From: Paralactobacillus_A sp963926925
GTDB lineage: Bacteria > Bacillota > Bacilli > Lactobacillales > Lactobacillaceae
Length of the DNA stretch: 38,443 bases
Assembly: GCA_963926925.1 (NCBI GenBank)
Contig: CAWUZD010000034.1
Coordinates: forward strand, 1-38,443
Direction: 5' to 3'
The position numbers were made by a program, and so were the translations under genes. Under the pieces are notes generated by a model that saw only the letters and a program-made list of their open reading frames with translations, was not told the origin of the DNA and ran no database searches. Positions within the stretch are counted from its first letter, which is position 1; each line of letters starts with the position of its first letter. Below, piece by piece: positions 7,794 through 15,978 of this stretch.

Positions 7794-7979
7794 TTACCAG
7801 CTAGCTTTATGCATTCCTGGAATTTGACCGGCATGTGCTAACTCTCGAAGGCAAATCCGGCATAACTTAAACTTACGATAGACAGAATGTGGACGACCAC
7901 AACGTTCACAACGAGTATAAGCTTGTGTTGAATATTTTGCAGGCTTATGATTCTTTACTATCAAAGACTTTTTAGCCAA
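7794..7979 (-). CDS. rpsN: 30S ribosomal protein S14, zinc-binding type Z
   Basis: S14 is a late-binding head protein of the small subunit. This is the short zinc-dependent form: 61 residues with CERC (Cys24, Cys27) and CRIC (Cys40, Cys43) forming the zinc ribbon, unlike the roughly 100-residue zinc-free form. The start is TTG at 7977-7979, set by AGGAGG about 8 bases upstream. The C-terminal ELAHAGQIPGMHKASW is canonical. It sits between rplE and rpsH, the standard position. Confidence 0.97.
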   Translation of the reverse strand: MAKKSLIVKNHKPAKYSTQAYTRCERCGRPHSVYRKFKLCRICLRELAHAGQIPGMHKASW

Positions 7980-7997
7980 GTTACTTTCCTCCTAGAA

Positions 7998-8540
7998 TTA
8001 TTTAGCAAAAGGCATACCAATTTGTGTTAGTAATTCTAATGCTTCTTCATCAGTGTTAGCAGTTGTTACGATAACTACATCCAAACCACGAACACGATTT
8101 ACCTTATCATAATCAATTTCAGGGAAAATTAATTGTTCCTTAACACCTAAAGTGTAGTTACCACGACCATCAAATGACTTAGGGCTAATACCGTGGAAGT
8201 CACGAACACGTGGTAATGAAACATTAATTAATTTATCTAAGAAATCGTACATCCGATCGCCACGTAAAGTTACTTTAGCACCGATAGACATACCTTCACG
8301 AACACGGAAACCAGCGATTGATTTCTTTGCTTTCGTGATTAATGGTTGTTGACCAGAAATTAATGCTAATTCTTCAACTGCTTCGTCTAAGTTCTTAGCA
8401 TTAGATACTGCATCACCAACACCCATGTTTAAAACGATTTTTTCAATCTTTGGGGTTTGCATAATTGATGAATAATTAAATTTCTTCATCAAAGATGGCA
8501 TAATTTCATTTTCATACCGTTCTCTTAAACGATTTTCCAT
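7998..8540 (-). CDS. rplE: 50S ribosomal protein L5
   Basis: L5 binds 5S rRNA and contacts S13 across the subunit interface and the P-site tRNA. The 180-residue product has the KIVLNMGVGDAV motif (about residues 34-45), the KAKKSIAGFRVREGMSIG segment, and the C-terminal DVVIVTTANTDEEALELL region. Length is typical for Firmicutes. It is 36 bases downstream of rplX and 18 before rpsN. Confidence 0.98.
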   Translation of the reverse strand: MENRLRERYENEIMPSLMKKFNYSSIMQTPKIEKIVLNMGVGDAVSNAKNLDEAVEELALISGQQPLITKAKKSIAGFRVREGMSIGAKVTLRGDRMYDFLDKLINVSLPRVRDFHGISPKSFDGRGNYTLGVKEQLIFPEIDYDKVNRVRGLDVVIVTTANTDEEALELLTQIGMPFAK

Positions 8541-8576
8541 GAAAACATAATCCTCCTTTCAACTAATAACTATTTA

Positions 8577-8885
8577 TTAGTCAAGCACTTTGCCTGATTT
8601 CTTTGCAACACGAACTTTTTTACCGTCCTCAATCTTCATACCAATCCGTGTTGGCTTGTTATCAGCGGGATCTAAGATCATTACATTTGATACATGTAAT
8701 GGAGCTTCTTTATTAATGATACCGCCTTGAGGATTTGCGTTATCTGGTTTTTGATGTTTTTTAACAAGGTTTACGCCTTCAACGATAACCTTATCAAGTT
8801 TAGGGAAGACCTTAGTTACTGTGCCTTCCTTGCCCTTGTCTTTACCGCGCATAACGCGTACCTTGTCACCAGTCTTGATCTTCAT
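8577..8885 (-). CDS. rplX: 50S ribosomal protein L24
   Basis: L24 is one of the two assembly-initiator proteins of the large subunit and later lies near the exit tunnel. The 102-residue product begins with the KOW motif (KIKTGDKVRVMRGKDKGKEG, about residues 2-21) and has the conserved GVNLVKKHQKP segment. The ATG follows an AGGAGG sequence. It is 32 bases after rplN and 36 before rplE. Confidence 0.98.
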   Translation of the reverse strand: MKIKTGDKVRVMRGKDKGKEGTVTKVFPKLDKVIVEGVNLVKKHQKPDNANPQGGIINKEAPLHVSNVMILDPADNKPTRIGMKIEDGKKVRVAKKSGKVLD

Positions 8886-8917
8886 AGATTTCGCACCTCC
8901 TTAAGATGTGTTAATTA

Positions 8918-9286
8918 TTAAAGAACTTCTGGAGCTAACGAAACAATCTTCATGAAGTTGCCGTTACGTAATTCACGAGCAACTGGTCCAAAGATACGTG
9001 TTCCGCGTGGGCTTTTATCTGAATTGATAATAACAGCAGCATTTTCGTCAAAACGAATGTATGAACCATCAGCACGGCGTACACCACTAACAGTACGTAC
9101 AATAACTGCTTTAACAACATCTGCTTTTTTGACAACGCCACCTGGTGTGGCTTGTTTAACTGTAGCAACTACAATGTCACCAATGTTACCGGTTTTACGA
9201 TGTGAACCGCCAAGAACTTTAATAACTAAAAGTTCACGTGCACCGGAATTATCAGCAACTTTAAGCCGAGTTTCTTGTTGAATCAC
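8918..9286 (-). CDS. rplN: 50S ribosomal protein L14
   Basis: L14 contacts 16S rRNA helix 44 across the intersubunit bridge and is the docking site of the silencing factor RsfS. The 122-residue product begins with a GTG codon (MIQQETRLKVADNSGARE) and contains the signature for the family near residues 60-72 and the C-terminal FMKIVSLAPEVL. A GGAGG Shine-Dalgarno sequence stands before the GTG. It lies 55 bases after rpsQ; that gap has a short direct repeat (CGTCACTT / CGTCACTG) but no ORF. Confidence 0.98.
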   Translation of the reverse strand: MIQQETRLKVADNSGARELLVIKVLGGSHRKTGNIGDIVVATVKQATPGGVVKKADVVKAVIVRTVSGVRRADGSYIRFDENAAVIINSDKSPRGTRIFGPVARELRNGNFMKIVSLAPEVL

Positions 9287-9341
9287 TCGAAAGTCCTCCT
9301 TTCGTCACTTCGTCACTGCTTTATAGTCTAGTAACGTTCGT

Positions 9342-9611
9342 TTAGATAATAACAGCTTTTTCTACAACATCTAATAAACGGAACCGCTTTTGACGTGATA
9401 AAGGACGAGTTTCCATAATAGTAACGATGTCGCCTACTTTGGCTACATTATTTTCATCATGTGCATAGTATTTCTTTGAGTACTTTACACGTTTGCCATA
9501 TACAGGATGTTTCTTAGTTGTGGATACTTCTACTGTGATAGTCTTATCCATTTTTGCTGAAACAACCCGTCCTTGATAAATTTTACGATGATTACGTTCT
9601 TCACTACTCAA
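9342..9611 (-). CDS. rpsQ: 30S ribosomal protein S17
   Basis: S17 is a primary 16S rRNA-binding protein with an OB fold. The 89-residue product contains RKIYQGRVVSAKMDKTITV (about residues 9-27) and the C-terminal ETRPLSRQKRFRLLDVVEKA, both conserved. The start is TTG at 9609-9611 with GGAG upstream. It is 24 bases after rpmC and precedes rplN, the normal order. Confidence 0.97.
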   Translation of the reverse strand: MSSEERNHRKIYQGRVVSAKMDKTITVEVSTTKKHPVYGKRVKYSKKYYAHDENNVAKVGDIVTIMETRPLSRQKRFRLLDVVEKAVII

Positions 9612-9635
9612 GGTAATATTCTCCTTTCCCGATTA

Positions 9636-9830
9636 TTATTTGTTGAGTTCTTGCTCGCGCAAGACGGTCTTAATCCGAGCAATATTCTTGCGTACTTTCT
9701 TTAAGCGCGCTGTATTCTCTAATTGACCGGTAGCTTGTTGGAAACGAAGATTAAACAATTCTTCTTTGTATTGTTTTTCTTTTTCGAGCATTTCAGCAGT
9801 GGTTAATTCACTAATTTCTTTAGCCTTCAT
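9636..9830 (-). CDS. rpmC: 50S ribosomal protein L29
   Basis: L29 lies at the polypeptide exit tunnel, where the signal recognition particle and trigger factor dock. I choose the ATG at 9828-9830 (MKAKEISELTTAEML), giving 64 residues. A GTG four codons upstream is in frame but overlaps the AGGTGG ribosome binding site. The two-helix coiled-coil pattern (ELFNLRFQQATGQLENTARL, then ARIKTVLREQE) is typical. With this start the gene overlaps the end of rplP by 11 bases, suggesting translational coupling. Confidence 0.96.
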   Translation of the reverse strand: MKAKEISELTTAEMLEKEKQYKEELFNLRFQQATGQLENTARLKKVRKNIARIKTVLREQELNK

Positions 9831-10254
9831 TTGATTCGCCACCTACTTCTTCGCGTTTTACAATCTTAGTCTTAACTGGTAATTTATTTGAAGCTAAACG
9901 TAAAGCTTCACGGGCAACATTTTCAGGAACACCAGCGACTTCAAACATAACTTTTTCACGTTTTACGACTGCTACCCAGCCTTCTGGAGCGCCTTTCCCG
10001 TTACCCATACGAACACCGACACCTTTAGATGTGTAAGATTTATGTGGGAAAATTCTGATCCAAACTTTACCACCACGTTTCATATGACGTGTCATAGCAA
10101 CACGGGCAGCTTCAATTTGGCGGTTAGTAATCCAATGTGATTCTAATGCTTGAAGACCGAATTCACCAAAGTCTACTTTTGTGCCGCCTTTAGCTGCACC
10201 ACGCATCTTACCACGAAATTCACGACGGTGCTTAACTCGCTTAGGTACTAACAT
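9820..10254 (-). CDS. rplP: 50S ribosomal protein L16
   Basis: L16 lies near the A site and peptidyl-transferase centre and completes 50S maturation. The 144-residue product begins MLVPKRVKHRREFRGKMRG and carries the WVAVVKREKVMFEVAGVPENVA signature (about 98-119). The conserved arginine-rich loop IRIFPHKSYTSKG is present. It starts 3 bases after the rpsC stop and overlaps rpmC by 11 bases, the tightest packing in the operon. Confidence 0.98.
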   Translation of the reverse strand: MLVPKRVKHRREFRGKMRGAAKGGTKVDFGEFGLQALESHWITNRQIEAARVAMTRHMKRGGKVWIRIFPHKSYTSKGVGVRMGNGKGAPEGWVAVVKREKVMFEVAGVPENVAREALRLASNKLPVKTKIVKREEVGGESNEG

Positions 10255-10257
10255 CGA

Positions 10258-10911
10258 CTAGTGTCCTCCTTCCTTAGACTTTTTGTCTGGTAAAACTTCA
10301 CCACGATAAATCCAGGTCTTAACACCTAATTTACCATATGTGGTATGTGCTTCTTCCCAAGAGTAATCAATATCTGCACGTAATGTATGTAAAGGAACAG
10401 TTCCTTCAGCATGTGCTTCTTTACGAGCAATATCTGCACCGTTTAACCGGCCAGAAATCATTGTCTTGATACCTTTGGCACCAGCACGCATAGCACGTTG
10501 TGTTGCTTGACGTTGTGTACGACGGAATGCAACACGTGCTTCAAGTTGTTGAGCAATGTTTTCACCAACTAATTTTGCATCTAAATCAGGTTTCTTAATT
10601 TCGATGATGTTGATGTGAACATTCTTACCTGTTAATTTATTTAATTCTTTACGTAAGGCTTCAACTTCAGATCCGCCTTTACCAATAACCATACCTGGTT
10701 TAGCAGTATGAATTGAAATATTGATACGCTTTGCTGCACGTTCAATTTCAATTCTTGAGACGGATGCATCGGCAAGTCGTTTATTAATATAATCACGGAT
10801 GGCAAGGTCTTCGTGTAAGAAAGTAGCATAGTCTTTTTCAGCATACCACTTAGCATCATAATCACGGATGACACCTACACGGAAACCAATAGGATTAATC
10901 TTTTGACCCAC
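10258..10911 (-). CDS. rpsC: 30S ribosomal protein S3
   Basis: S3 forms part of the mRNA entry channel and, with S4 and S5, has mRNA-unwinding activity. The 217-residue product begins with GTG (MGQKINPIGFRVGVIRD), contains a KH domain with the GMVIGKGGSEVEAL loop (about residues 74-87), and the S3 C-terminal domain with the GRLNGADIARKE motif. It starts 13 bases after rplV. Length is as expected for Firmicutes. Confidence 0.98.
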   Translation of the reverse strand: MGQKINPIGFRVGVIRDYDAKWYAEKDYATFLHEDLAIRDYINKRLADASVSRIEIERAAKRINISIHTAKPGMVIGKGGSEVEALRKELNKLTGKNVHINIIEIKKPDLDAKLVGENIAQQLEARVAFRRTQRQATQRAMRAGAKGIKTMISGRLNGADIARKEAHAEGTVPLHTLRADIDYSWEEAHTTYGKLGVKTWIYRGEVLPDKKSKEGGH

Positions 10912-10924
10912 GTGTTATCCCTCC

Positions 10925-11275
10925 TTAATTTTGTTCTGAAACTGTCACTGTAATATGACTTGTCCGCTTGTTAATTGGTGAAGCTGAACCTTTAGCACGT
11001 GGACGGAACCGTTTTAAGGTTGGTCCTTCGTTAACATAAGCTTCAGAAACAACCAAGTTTTGCGCATCTAAATCAAAATTATGCTCAGCATTGGCAATTG
11101 CTGATTTAAGAACTTTAGCAATGATTGGTGCACCAGCACGTGGTGTAAATTGTAAAATTGCCATTGCTTCTGCAACATTCTTGCCACGAATCAAATCAAT
11201 TACCAAACGCGCCTTACGAGCGGTAATACGAACAGTTTTAGCCGTTGCTGTGGCAGATGTAATTTGATCAGCCAT
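10925..11275 (-). CDS. rplV: 50S ribosomal protein L22
   Basis: L22 lines the nascent-chain exit tunnel with L4, and its beta-hairpin is a known site of macrolide-resistance mutations. The 116-residue product has ITARKARLVIDLIRGKNVAEA (residues about 17-37, here split by no gap) and the hairpin region GPTLKRFRPRAKGSASPINKRTSHI, which appears wild type. It lies 18 bases after rpsS and 13 before rpsC. Confidence 0.97.
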   Translation of the reverse strand: MADQITSATATAKTVRITARKARLVIDLIRGKNVAEAMAILQFTPRAGAPIIAKVLKSAIANAEHNFDLDAQNLVVSEAYVNEGPTLKRFRPRAKGSASPINKRTSHITVTVSEQN

Positions 11276-11293
11276 TTATTCTCGCTCCTTTCT

Positions 11294-11575
11294 TTAGCGT
11301 CGTGAGGTTTTCTTATCGTCGCCAGCATGACCGTGGAAGGTCCGGGTTGGCACGAATTCACCTAGTTTATGACCAACCATGTCTTCAGTAATGAAAACTG
11401 GAACATGTTTACGACCGTCATAAACAGCAATTGTATAACCGATGAAACTTGGGAAAATAGTAGACCGACGTGACCAAGTTTTAATAACTGACTTTTTTTC
11501 TTTATCAGCTTGTTCAGCAATATGCTTCATTAATGAAGCATCTGCAAATGGTCCTTTTTTCAAACTGCGACCCAT
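11294..11575 (-). CDS. rpsS: 30S ribosomal protein S19
   Basis: S19 is in the head of the small subunit and contacts S13 and the A-site region. The 93-residue product begins MGRSLKKGPFADASLMKH and has the TWSRRSTIFPSFIGYTIAVYD and GHKLGEFVPTRTFHGH signatures. It is 32 bases after rplB and 18 before rplV. Nothing is unusual. Confidence 0.98.
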   Translation of the reverse strand: MGRSLKKGPFADASLMKHIAEQADKEKKSVIKTWSRRSTIFPSFIGYTIAVYDGRKHVPVFITEDMVGHKLGEFVPTRTFHGHAGDDKKTSRR

Positions 11576-11607
11576 TATTTGACCTCCTATCTTGTTAAAA
11601 GTTCAAA

Positions 11608-12441
11608 CTATTTAGTCTTACGATGACGAACAATGAACTTTTCAGACTTCGCTCTAGTATTACGAGTCTTCTTACCAAGAGTCTTCTTACCCCATGGTGA
11701 CATTGGTGATGGACGACCGATAGGTGCTTTACCTTCACCACCACCATGTGGGTGATCGTTAGGGTTCATTACAGAACCACGAACTGTTGGACGAATACCC
11801 ATCCAGCGTTTACGACCAGCTTTACCAATGTTAATCAATTCGTGTTGTTCATTACCAACTTCACCAATTGTTGCACGGCAAGATGCTAATACTAAACGTG
11901 TTTCGCCTGATGGTAAACGAAGAGTTACATAACGTCCATCTTTACCTAAAACTTGTGCTGACATACCAGCAGAACGAACTAATTGTCCACCTTTACCAGG
12001 TTTTAATTCAATGTTATGAACTAAAGTACCATCTGGAATGTTTGCTAACGGTAAAGAGTTACCGACTTTAATATCAATATTTTCGCCGGATTCAACTTTA
12101 TCACCTACATGCAAATCTTTAGGTGCTAAGATATAAGCTTTAACACCATCTGGGTATTGCAATAATGCGATGTTTGCGGAACGATTTGGATCATATTCAA
12201 TAGCTTTAACAGTTGCAGGAACATTATCCTTCATCCGTTTAAAGTCAATGATACGATACTTTTGCTTGTGACCACCGCCACGGTGACGAACTGTGATATG
12301 ACCGTAAGAATTACGACCAGCTGTATGACTTTGTGATGCTAATAAACTCTTTTCTGGAGTTGTCTTAGTAATTTCAGCAAAGTCAGAGCCAGACATATTC
12401 CGACGACCATTGGTAGTTGGTTTATACTTAATAATCGCCAT
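11608..12441 (-). CDS. rplB: 50S ribosomal protein L2
   Basis: L2 is a highly conserved large-subunit protein close to the peptidyl-transferase centre and needed for subunit association. The 277-residue product begins MAIIKYKPTTNGRRNMS, has the N-terminal OB-fold domain (about 40-120), the SH3-like domain (about 125-200), and the C-terminal GVAMNP-like motif here written VRGSVMNPNDHPHGGGEGK with the conserved histidine. It is 32 bases after rplW. Confidence 0.98.
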   Translation of the reverse strand: MAIIKYKPTTNGRRNMSGSDFAEITKTTPEKSLLASQSHTAGRNSYGHITVRHRGGGHKQKYRIIDFKRMKDNVPATVKAIEYDPNRSANIALLQYPDGVKAYILAPKDLHVGDKVESGENIDIKVGNSLPLANIPDGTLVHNIELKPGKGGQLVRSAGMSAQVLGKDGRYVTLRLPSGETRLVLASCRATIGEVGNEQHELINIGKAGRKRWMGIRPTVRGSVMNPNDHPHGGGEGKAPIGRPSPMSPWGKKTLGKKTRNTRAKSEKFIVRHRKTK

Positions 12442-12473
12442 GACTGTTCCTCCTATATTTATTTAAGAACTAA

Positions 12474-12761
12474 TTAATCTTCAAAAATTTTAATTTCTTT
12501 TGAATCTGCAGTTAATGTTACGATTGCCTTGCGGCGTTTATTTGTCCGACCTGGATTGTAATTACCACGACGTTTTAACTTTCCACGTACATTCATAATA
12601 TTAACTTCTTTAACTTTAACACCGAAAATTTCTTCAACAGCGCGACGAACCATAGTCTTGTCAGCATTTACATTTACATCAAAAGTGTATTTGCGATTGT
12701 CCATTGCTGCCATTGATTGTTCAGTGATAACAGGACGTAAAATAACATCACGTGCATCCAT
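12474..12761 (-). CDS. rplW: 50S ribosomal protein L23
   Basis: L23 lies at the exit of the nascent-chain tunnel and is the main docking site for trigger factor and SRP. The 95-residue product starts MDARDVILRPVITEQSM and contains KYTFDVNVNADKTMVRRAVEEIF, then the RNA-binding basic stretch KLKRRGNYNPGRTNKRRKA. Its ATG overlaps the rplD stop codon by one base, so the pair is translationally coupled. Confidence 0.97.
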   Translation of the reverse strand: MDARDVILRPVITEQSMAAMDNRKYTFDVNVNADKTMVRRAVEEIFGVKVKEVNIMNVRGKLKRRGNYNPGRTNKRRKAIVTLTADSKEIKIFED

Positions 12762-13384
12762 TATGCGAGCACCTCCTCAATTTTTGAAAGAGCTGCTTGA
12801 GTCAAAATTAACTTGTCATTGTTTAAAACATCTAACACATTGACACCTTCAGCTGGAACTACTGTAACGTTTGGTAAGTTACGAGCTGACAAAGCAGCAG
12901 TTTCATTTCCGTCTTCAAGTGCAACTAAAACTTTGCTATTGACATTTAATTTGTCAAGCATTTCTGCAAAATCTTTTGTCTTTGGTGTGTCAAATGAAAG
13001 TGCATCAATAACAATCAAATTTGAATCTAATACTTTTTGTGAAAGAACAGATTTAATTGCTAAACGACGTACTTTCTTAGGCAATTTGTAGCTGTATGAA
13101 CGAGGTGATGGACCGTTAACAACACCACCGCCACGCCATTGTGGCGCGCGAATGGAGCCTTGACGAGCACGACCTGTACCCTTTTGACGCCATGGTTTCC
13201 GACCACCGCCAGAAACAGCGGAGCGATTCTTAGTCATATGCGTACCTTGACGTAATGAAGCACGTTGCATAACAACTGCATCAAAGATTACGCTTTCGTT
13301 AGGTTCTACTCCAAAAATAGCGTCATTTAATTCTACTGTGCCATTTTCAGAACCGTCTTGCTTATATAGTTTGACGTTTGCCAT
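12761..13384 (-). CDS. rplD: 50S ribosomal protein L4
   Basis: L4 is an early-assembly large-subunit protein whose extended loop lines the exit tunnel. In E. coli it also represses the S10 operon, but Firmicute S10 operons are not known to use L4 in the same way. The 207-residue product has the conserved loop with SGGGRKPWRQKGTGRARQGS (about 59-78), the segment where macrolide-resistance mutations occur; it looks wild type. It is 22 bases after rplC and overlaps rplW by one base. Confidence 0.97.
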   Translation of the reverse strand: MANVKLYKQDGSENGTVELNDAIFGVEPNESVIFDAVVMQRASLRQGTHMTKNRSAVSGGGRKPWRQKGTGRARQGSIRAPQWRGGGVVNGPSPRSYSYKLPKKVRRLAIKSVLSQKVLDSNLIVIDALSFDTPKTKDFAEMLDKLNVNSKVLVALEDGNETAALSARNLPNVTVVPAEGVNVLDVLNNDKLILTQAALSKIEEVLA

Positions 13385-13406
13385 TAATTAATCCTCCCTT
13401 CTCCGC

Positions 13407-14042
13407 TTATTTACCAACAGACTTAACAGCTGTCCGAATTGTAACGAATGATTTATTTGCACCAGGTACATTACCTTTAATTAAGATAACATTGTGTTCA
13501 AGATCAACACGTGCAACTTCAAGATTTTGAATAGTAACTTTGTTACCACCCATACGACCAGGTAACATCTTGCCTTTAAATACACGGTTAATAATTGAAC
13601 CCATTGAACCAGGAATACGATGGTAACGAGATCCGTGTGTTTCAGGACCACGTGATTGATGGAAACGTTTAATGTTACCTTGGTATCCATGACCTTTAGT
13701 TGTACCAGTAACATCAACGATGTCACCTTCAGCAAAAGTATCAGCTTTTACTTCATCGCCAACTTTATACTCGTCAAGTGCAACATCGCGAAGTTCCTTA
13801 ATGAAGCGCTTAGGAGTAGTATTAGCCTTTTGTGCATGACCTTTAGCAGGTTTATTTGATAAAATATCACGTTGATCTCCAAAGCCCAATTGAACGGCTT
13901 CATAGCCATCATTTTCAATCGTCTTTACTTGTAAAACAACGTTAGGCGTTACATCAATTACAGTAACAGGAATTAATTCACCGTTATCTGTGAAGATTTG
14001 CGTCATACCTACTTTTCTTCCTAAGATTCCCTTTCTGGTCAT
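13407..14042 (-). CDS. rplC: 50S ribosomal protein L3
   Basis: L3 is, with L24, one of the two assembly-initiator proteins of the large subunit, and its loop reaches the peptidyl-transferase centre. The 211-residue product begins MTRKGILGRKVGMTQIF and contains GTTKGHGYQGNIKRFHQSRGPETHGS in the extended loop (about 117-142). Linezolid- and tiamulin-associated positions lie in this region and nothing looks altered. It follows rpsJ by 29 bases. Confidence 0.97.
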   Translation of the reverse strand: MTRKGILGRKVGMTQIFTDNGELIPVTVIDVTPNVVLQVKTIENDGYEAVQLGFGDQRDILSNKPAKGHAQKANTTPKRFIKELRDVALDEYKVGDEVKADTFAEGDIVDVTGTTKGHGYQGNIKRFHQSRGPETHGSRYHRIPGSMGSIINRVFKGKMLPGRMGGNKVTIQNLEVARVDLEHNVILIKGNVPGANKSFVTIRTAVKSVGK

Positions 14043-14071
14043 GAGTACACCTCCAGTTAGTTATTTAATAA

Positions 14072-14380
14072 TTATAATTTAATTTCAATGTCAACGCCGC
14101 TTGGTAAATCAAGCTTCATCAATGCATCGACTGTTTTAGGAGTTGGATTGATAATATCAATCAAGCGTTTATGTGTACGCATTTCAAATTGTTCACGTGA
14201 ATCCTTATACTTATGTGGTGAACGTAAAACAGTGTATAAAGTACGTTCAGTTGGTAAAGGAATTGGACCAGAAATGGTAGCACCCGTACGCTTAGCTGTT
14301 TCAACAATCTTAGTTGATGATTGATCTAAGATACGATGTTCATAAGCTTTTAAGCGAATACGAATCTTTTGTTTTGCCAT
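14072..14380 (-). CDS. rpsJ: 30S ribosomal protein S10 (NusE)
   Basis: S10 is a small-subunit head protein and, as NusE, links NusG and RNA polymerase in antitermination. I place the start at ATG 14378-14380 (MAKQKIRIRLKAYEHR), giving the standard 102 residues, with GGAGGG upstream; a longer in-frame reading is open but has no ribosome binding site. The S10 signature is intact. It is the first gene of the ribosomal operon here, preceded by its own promoter and a 169-base leader. In most relatives rpsL, rpsG and fusA lie directly upstream; here they are replaced by an unrelated envelope operon. Confidence 0.98.
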   Translation of the reverse strand: MAKQKIRIRLKAYEHRILDQSSTKIVETAKRTGATISGPIPLPTERTLYTVLRSPHKYKDSREQFEMRTHKRLIDIINPTPKTVDALMKLDLPSGVDIEIKL

Positions 14381-14549
14381 GTGATTCCCTCCTTCGTCTA
14401 TTTTTAATAAGTAGACTAGCTCCGTGAAAATTTCCGGCGCGCCTTCCCATGGCAAAGCACCCGGGCGTGTCGCAACCTCTCACATCATTGCTTTATATCT
14501 TTACCTATTGATATAGGTAGCGCGTTGACTGTCTCGTAGAATCAACACC
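14381..14549 (-). ncRNA. Structured 5' leader of the S10 operon
   Basis: The stretch between the promoter and rpsJ would be a leader of about 169 bases. It has a perfect 6-bp hairpin (ACCTAT/ATAGGT), a short GTTGA/TCAAC pairing near the start, and a GC-rich block at about 14430-14475 that includes the palindromes CCCGGG and GGCGCGCC, in sharp contrast with the AT-rich surroundings. No convincing terminator lies before the Shine-Dalgarno sequence. S10-operon leaders have been proposed in Firmicutes; I infer this is one but cannot match a specific model. Confidence 0.45.
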
Positions 14550-14555
14550 TTTAAT

Positions 14556-14584
14556 ATAATACACAAAAAGTTATCTAACTGCAA
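14556..14584 (-). promoter_or_regulatory. S10 operon promoter
   Basis: On the minus strand TTGCAG (14584-14579), a 17-base spacer and TATTAT (14561-14556) form a good vegetative promoter. It lies just downstream of the dacA terminator and is the only strong promoter in front of rpsJ, so it probably drives the whole ribosomal operon. Confidence 0.75.
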
Positions 14585-14614
14585 GTAGTTTTGTGAAATT
14601 TTTTTATTTATAAA

Positions 14615-14645
14615 ATAAAAAATGATATTGCAATAACAATATCAT
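14615..14645 (-). terminator. Terminator after dacA
   Basis: ATGATATTG and its complement CAATATCAT (14622-14630 and 14637-14645, six-base loop) are followed on the minus strand by a run of Ts. It lies about 20 bases past the dacA stop and separates the two-component/carboxypeptidase operon from the ribosomal operon. Confidence 0.78.
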
Positions 14646-14664
14646 TTAATATTTACTATAAAAT

Positions 14665-15972
14665 TTAGAAGATAGAAATTACTTTATGCCACATTCTTAC
14701 AAAGATATTAGCCTTAGGATCATTTTCCTTAGCAATCAACTGCGTTTGGTTTTGCTTACACTGTGGTAAATATCCTAGCTTATCGTTATTGTATACCTTA
14801 ATATCACCAACAACTTTACCTTTCTCTACTGGGGCCGTTAATTTCTTATTTGTTTGTTTATAAACTACTTGGTTATTTTTATCTTCTTTATCAAGTAATA
14901 TCTGAACATTATTTTTAGGAACAACACCTAATTCTTCTACCTTACCATCAGGAACAGTTACTGTTTTAAGATGTTGATTGCTTTGTTTAGCCTTTAATAT
15001 TGTTGTTACTTGCCAATTATTAAGAACATATTTCATTAATTGATCAGTAACAATAAAACGTTTGCCTGTATTATCACTACCATTAGCATGCAAAACTACT
15101 GTAATTAAGCGATCATGATTATTTAATAATGTTGTTCCTACAAAACAAGCACCGGCCGCATCAGAAGTTCCTGTCTTTAGACCATCAACTTTAATATTCT
15201 TATCAGCATATTGTGCACCAGGTAACATTAAATTCCAGTTCTTCATTTGAAAATTATCAAACTTAGCTGTTGTTATTTGTGAAGTTTTTAAAACTTCAGG
15301 AAAATCTTGAATTAAATGGCGAGCAACAATAGCAACATCTTCTGCGGTCATCATATTTTCACCATTAGGGTCACTATTAGCAGCACGATTATTACCTAAA
15401 TATTTATTATTTAAACCACATGTATTAACAATTGTTGCCTTTTGTAAATGCCATGCCTTGGCTTGTTTACGCATTAAATCAATTGCTTTTTGCTGACTAC
15501 CAGCTGCTGCTTGTGCTAGTAACATTACCGCATCATTAGCTGAATATATTAAAGAAGCACGATATAACTGAGCAACTGTATATTGTTGATTTGTTTGTAG
15601 TGGTACACTTGCTAATTCTGAATTTTGACTTAATGAACAAATACTTGCTGTTGGTGTAACTTTTTGATTCCAACTTAATTTACCAGCCTTAATTTGTTGC
15701 AAAACAACATATAACGTTAATAATTTAGTCAATGATGCAATCGGTAGGGCCGTTTGATCATTTTGCTTGAACAAAATTTTACCAGTATTTACATCAACGG
15801 CAATACCAGCACTGGCATTAATCTTAAAATTAGTATTTGTACTTGTTTGACTAACTTTAGTACTACTATTTTCAGTAGCTGCAATCACTGGTTGCTGAAT
15901 AAAGTTAATGCTGGCACTACTTAAAAGTAATGCCAGCATACTAATAACAATACCATGGCGAAACTTTTTCAT
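14665..15972 (-). CDS. dacA: D-alanyl-D-alanine carboxypeptidase, PBP5 (DacA) type
   Basis: This exported enzyme removes the terminal D-alanine from peptidoglycan pentapeptides and so limits cross-linking. The 435-residue product has a signal peptide (about 1-32), the penicillin-binding serine motif SLTK (Ser80-Lys83), SAN (144-146) and KTG (about 266-268), then a C-terminal PBP5-type domain and an amphipathic end (about 421-435) that would hold it on the outer face of the membrane. It begins 6 bases after the histidine kinase gene and ends the operon with a terminator. The mature part has about four cysteines (near 112, 185, 276 and 404), unusual for an exported protein in this group. The family call is sure; the physiological role in this operon is inferred. 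Confidence 0.93.
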   Translation of the reverse strand: MKKFRHGIVISMLALLLSSASINFIQQPVIAATENSSTKVSQTSTNTNFKINASAGIAVDVNTGKILFKQNDQTALPIASLTKLLTLYVVLQQIKAGKLSWNQKVTPTASICSLSQNSELASVPLQTNQQYTVAQLYRASLIYSANDAVMLLAQAAAGSQQKAIDLMRKQAKAWHLQKATIVNTCGLNNKYLGNNRAANSDPNGENMMTAEDVAIVARHLIQDFPEVLKTSQITTAKFDNFQMKNWNLMLPGAQYADKNIKVDGLKTGTSDAAGACFVGTTLLNNHDRLITVVLHANGSDNTGKRFIVTDQLMKYVLNNWQVTTILKAKQSNQHLKTVTVPDGKVEELGVVPKNNVQILLDKEDKNNQVVYKQTNKKLTAPVEKGKVVGDIKVYNNDKLGYLPQCKQNQTQLIAKENDPKANIFVRMWHKVISIF

Positions 15973-15978
15973 AATTAT

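Noticed and set aside
8950..9281. Opposite-strand and alternate-frame ORFs over rplN, up to 109 codons
   Set aside because: They are shadows of a highly conserved ribosomal gene with no start signal or composition of their own. The same applies to similar frames over rpoB, rpoC, rplC and rplB.
14191..14206. parS-like sequence centred on CACGTG
   Set aside because: It matches only 12 of 16 consensus positions and lies in the conserved S10 coding sequence, where the codons explain the bases.
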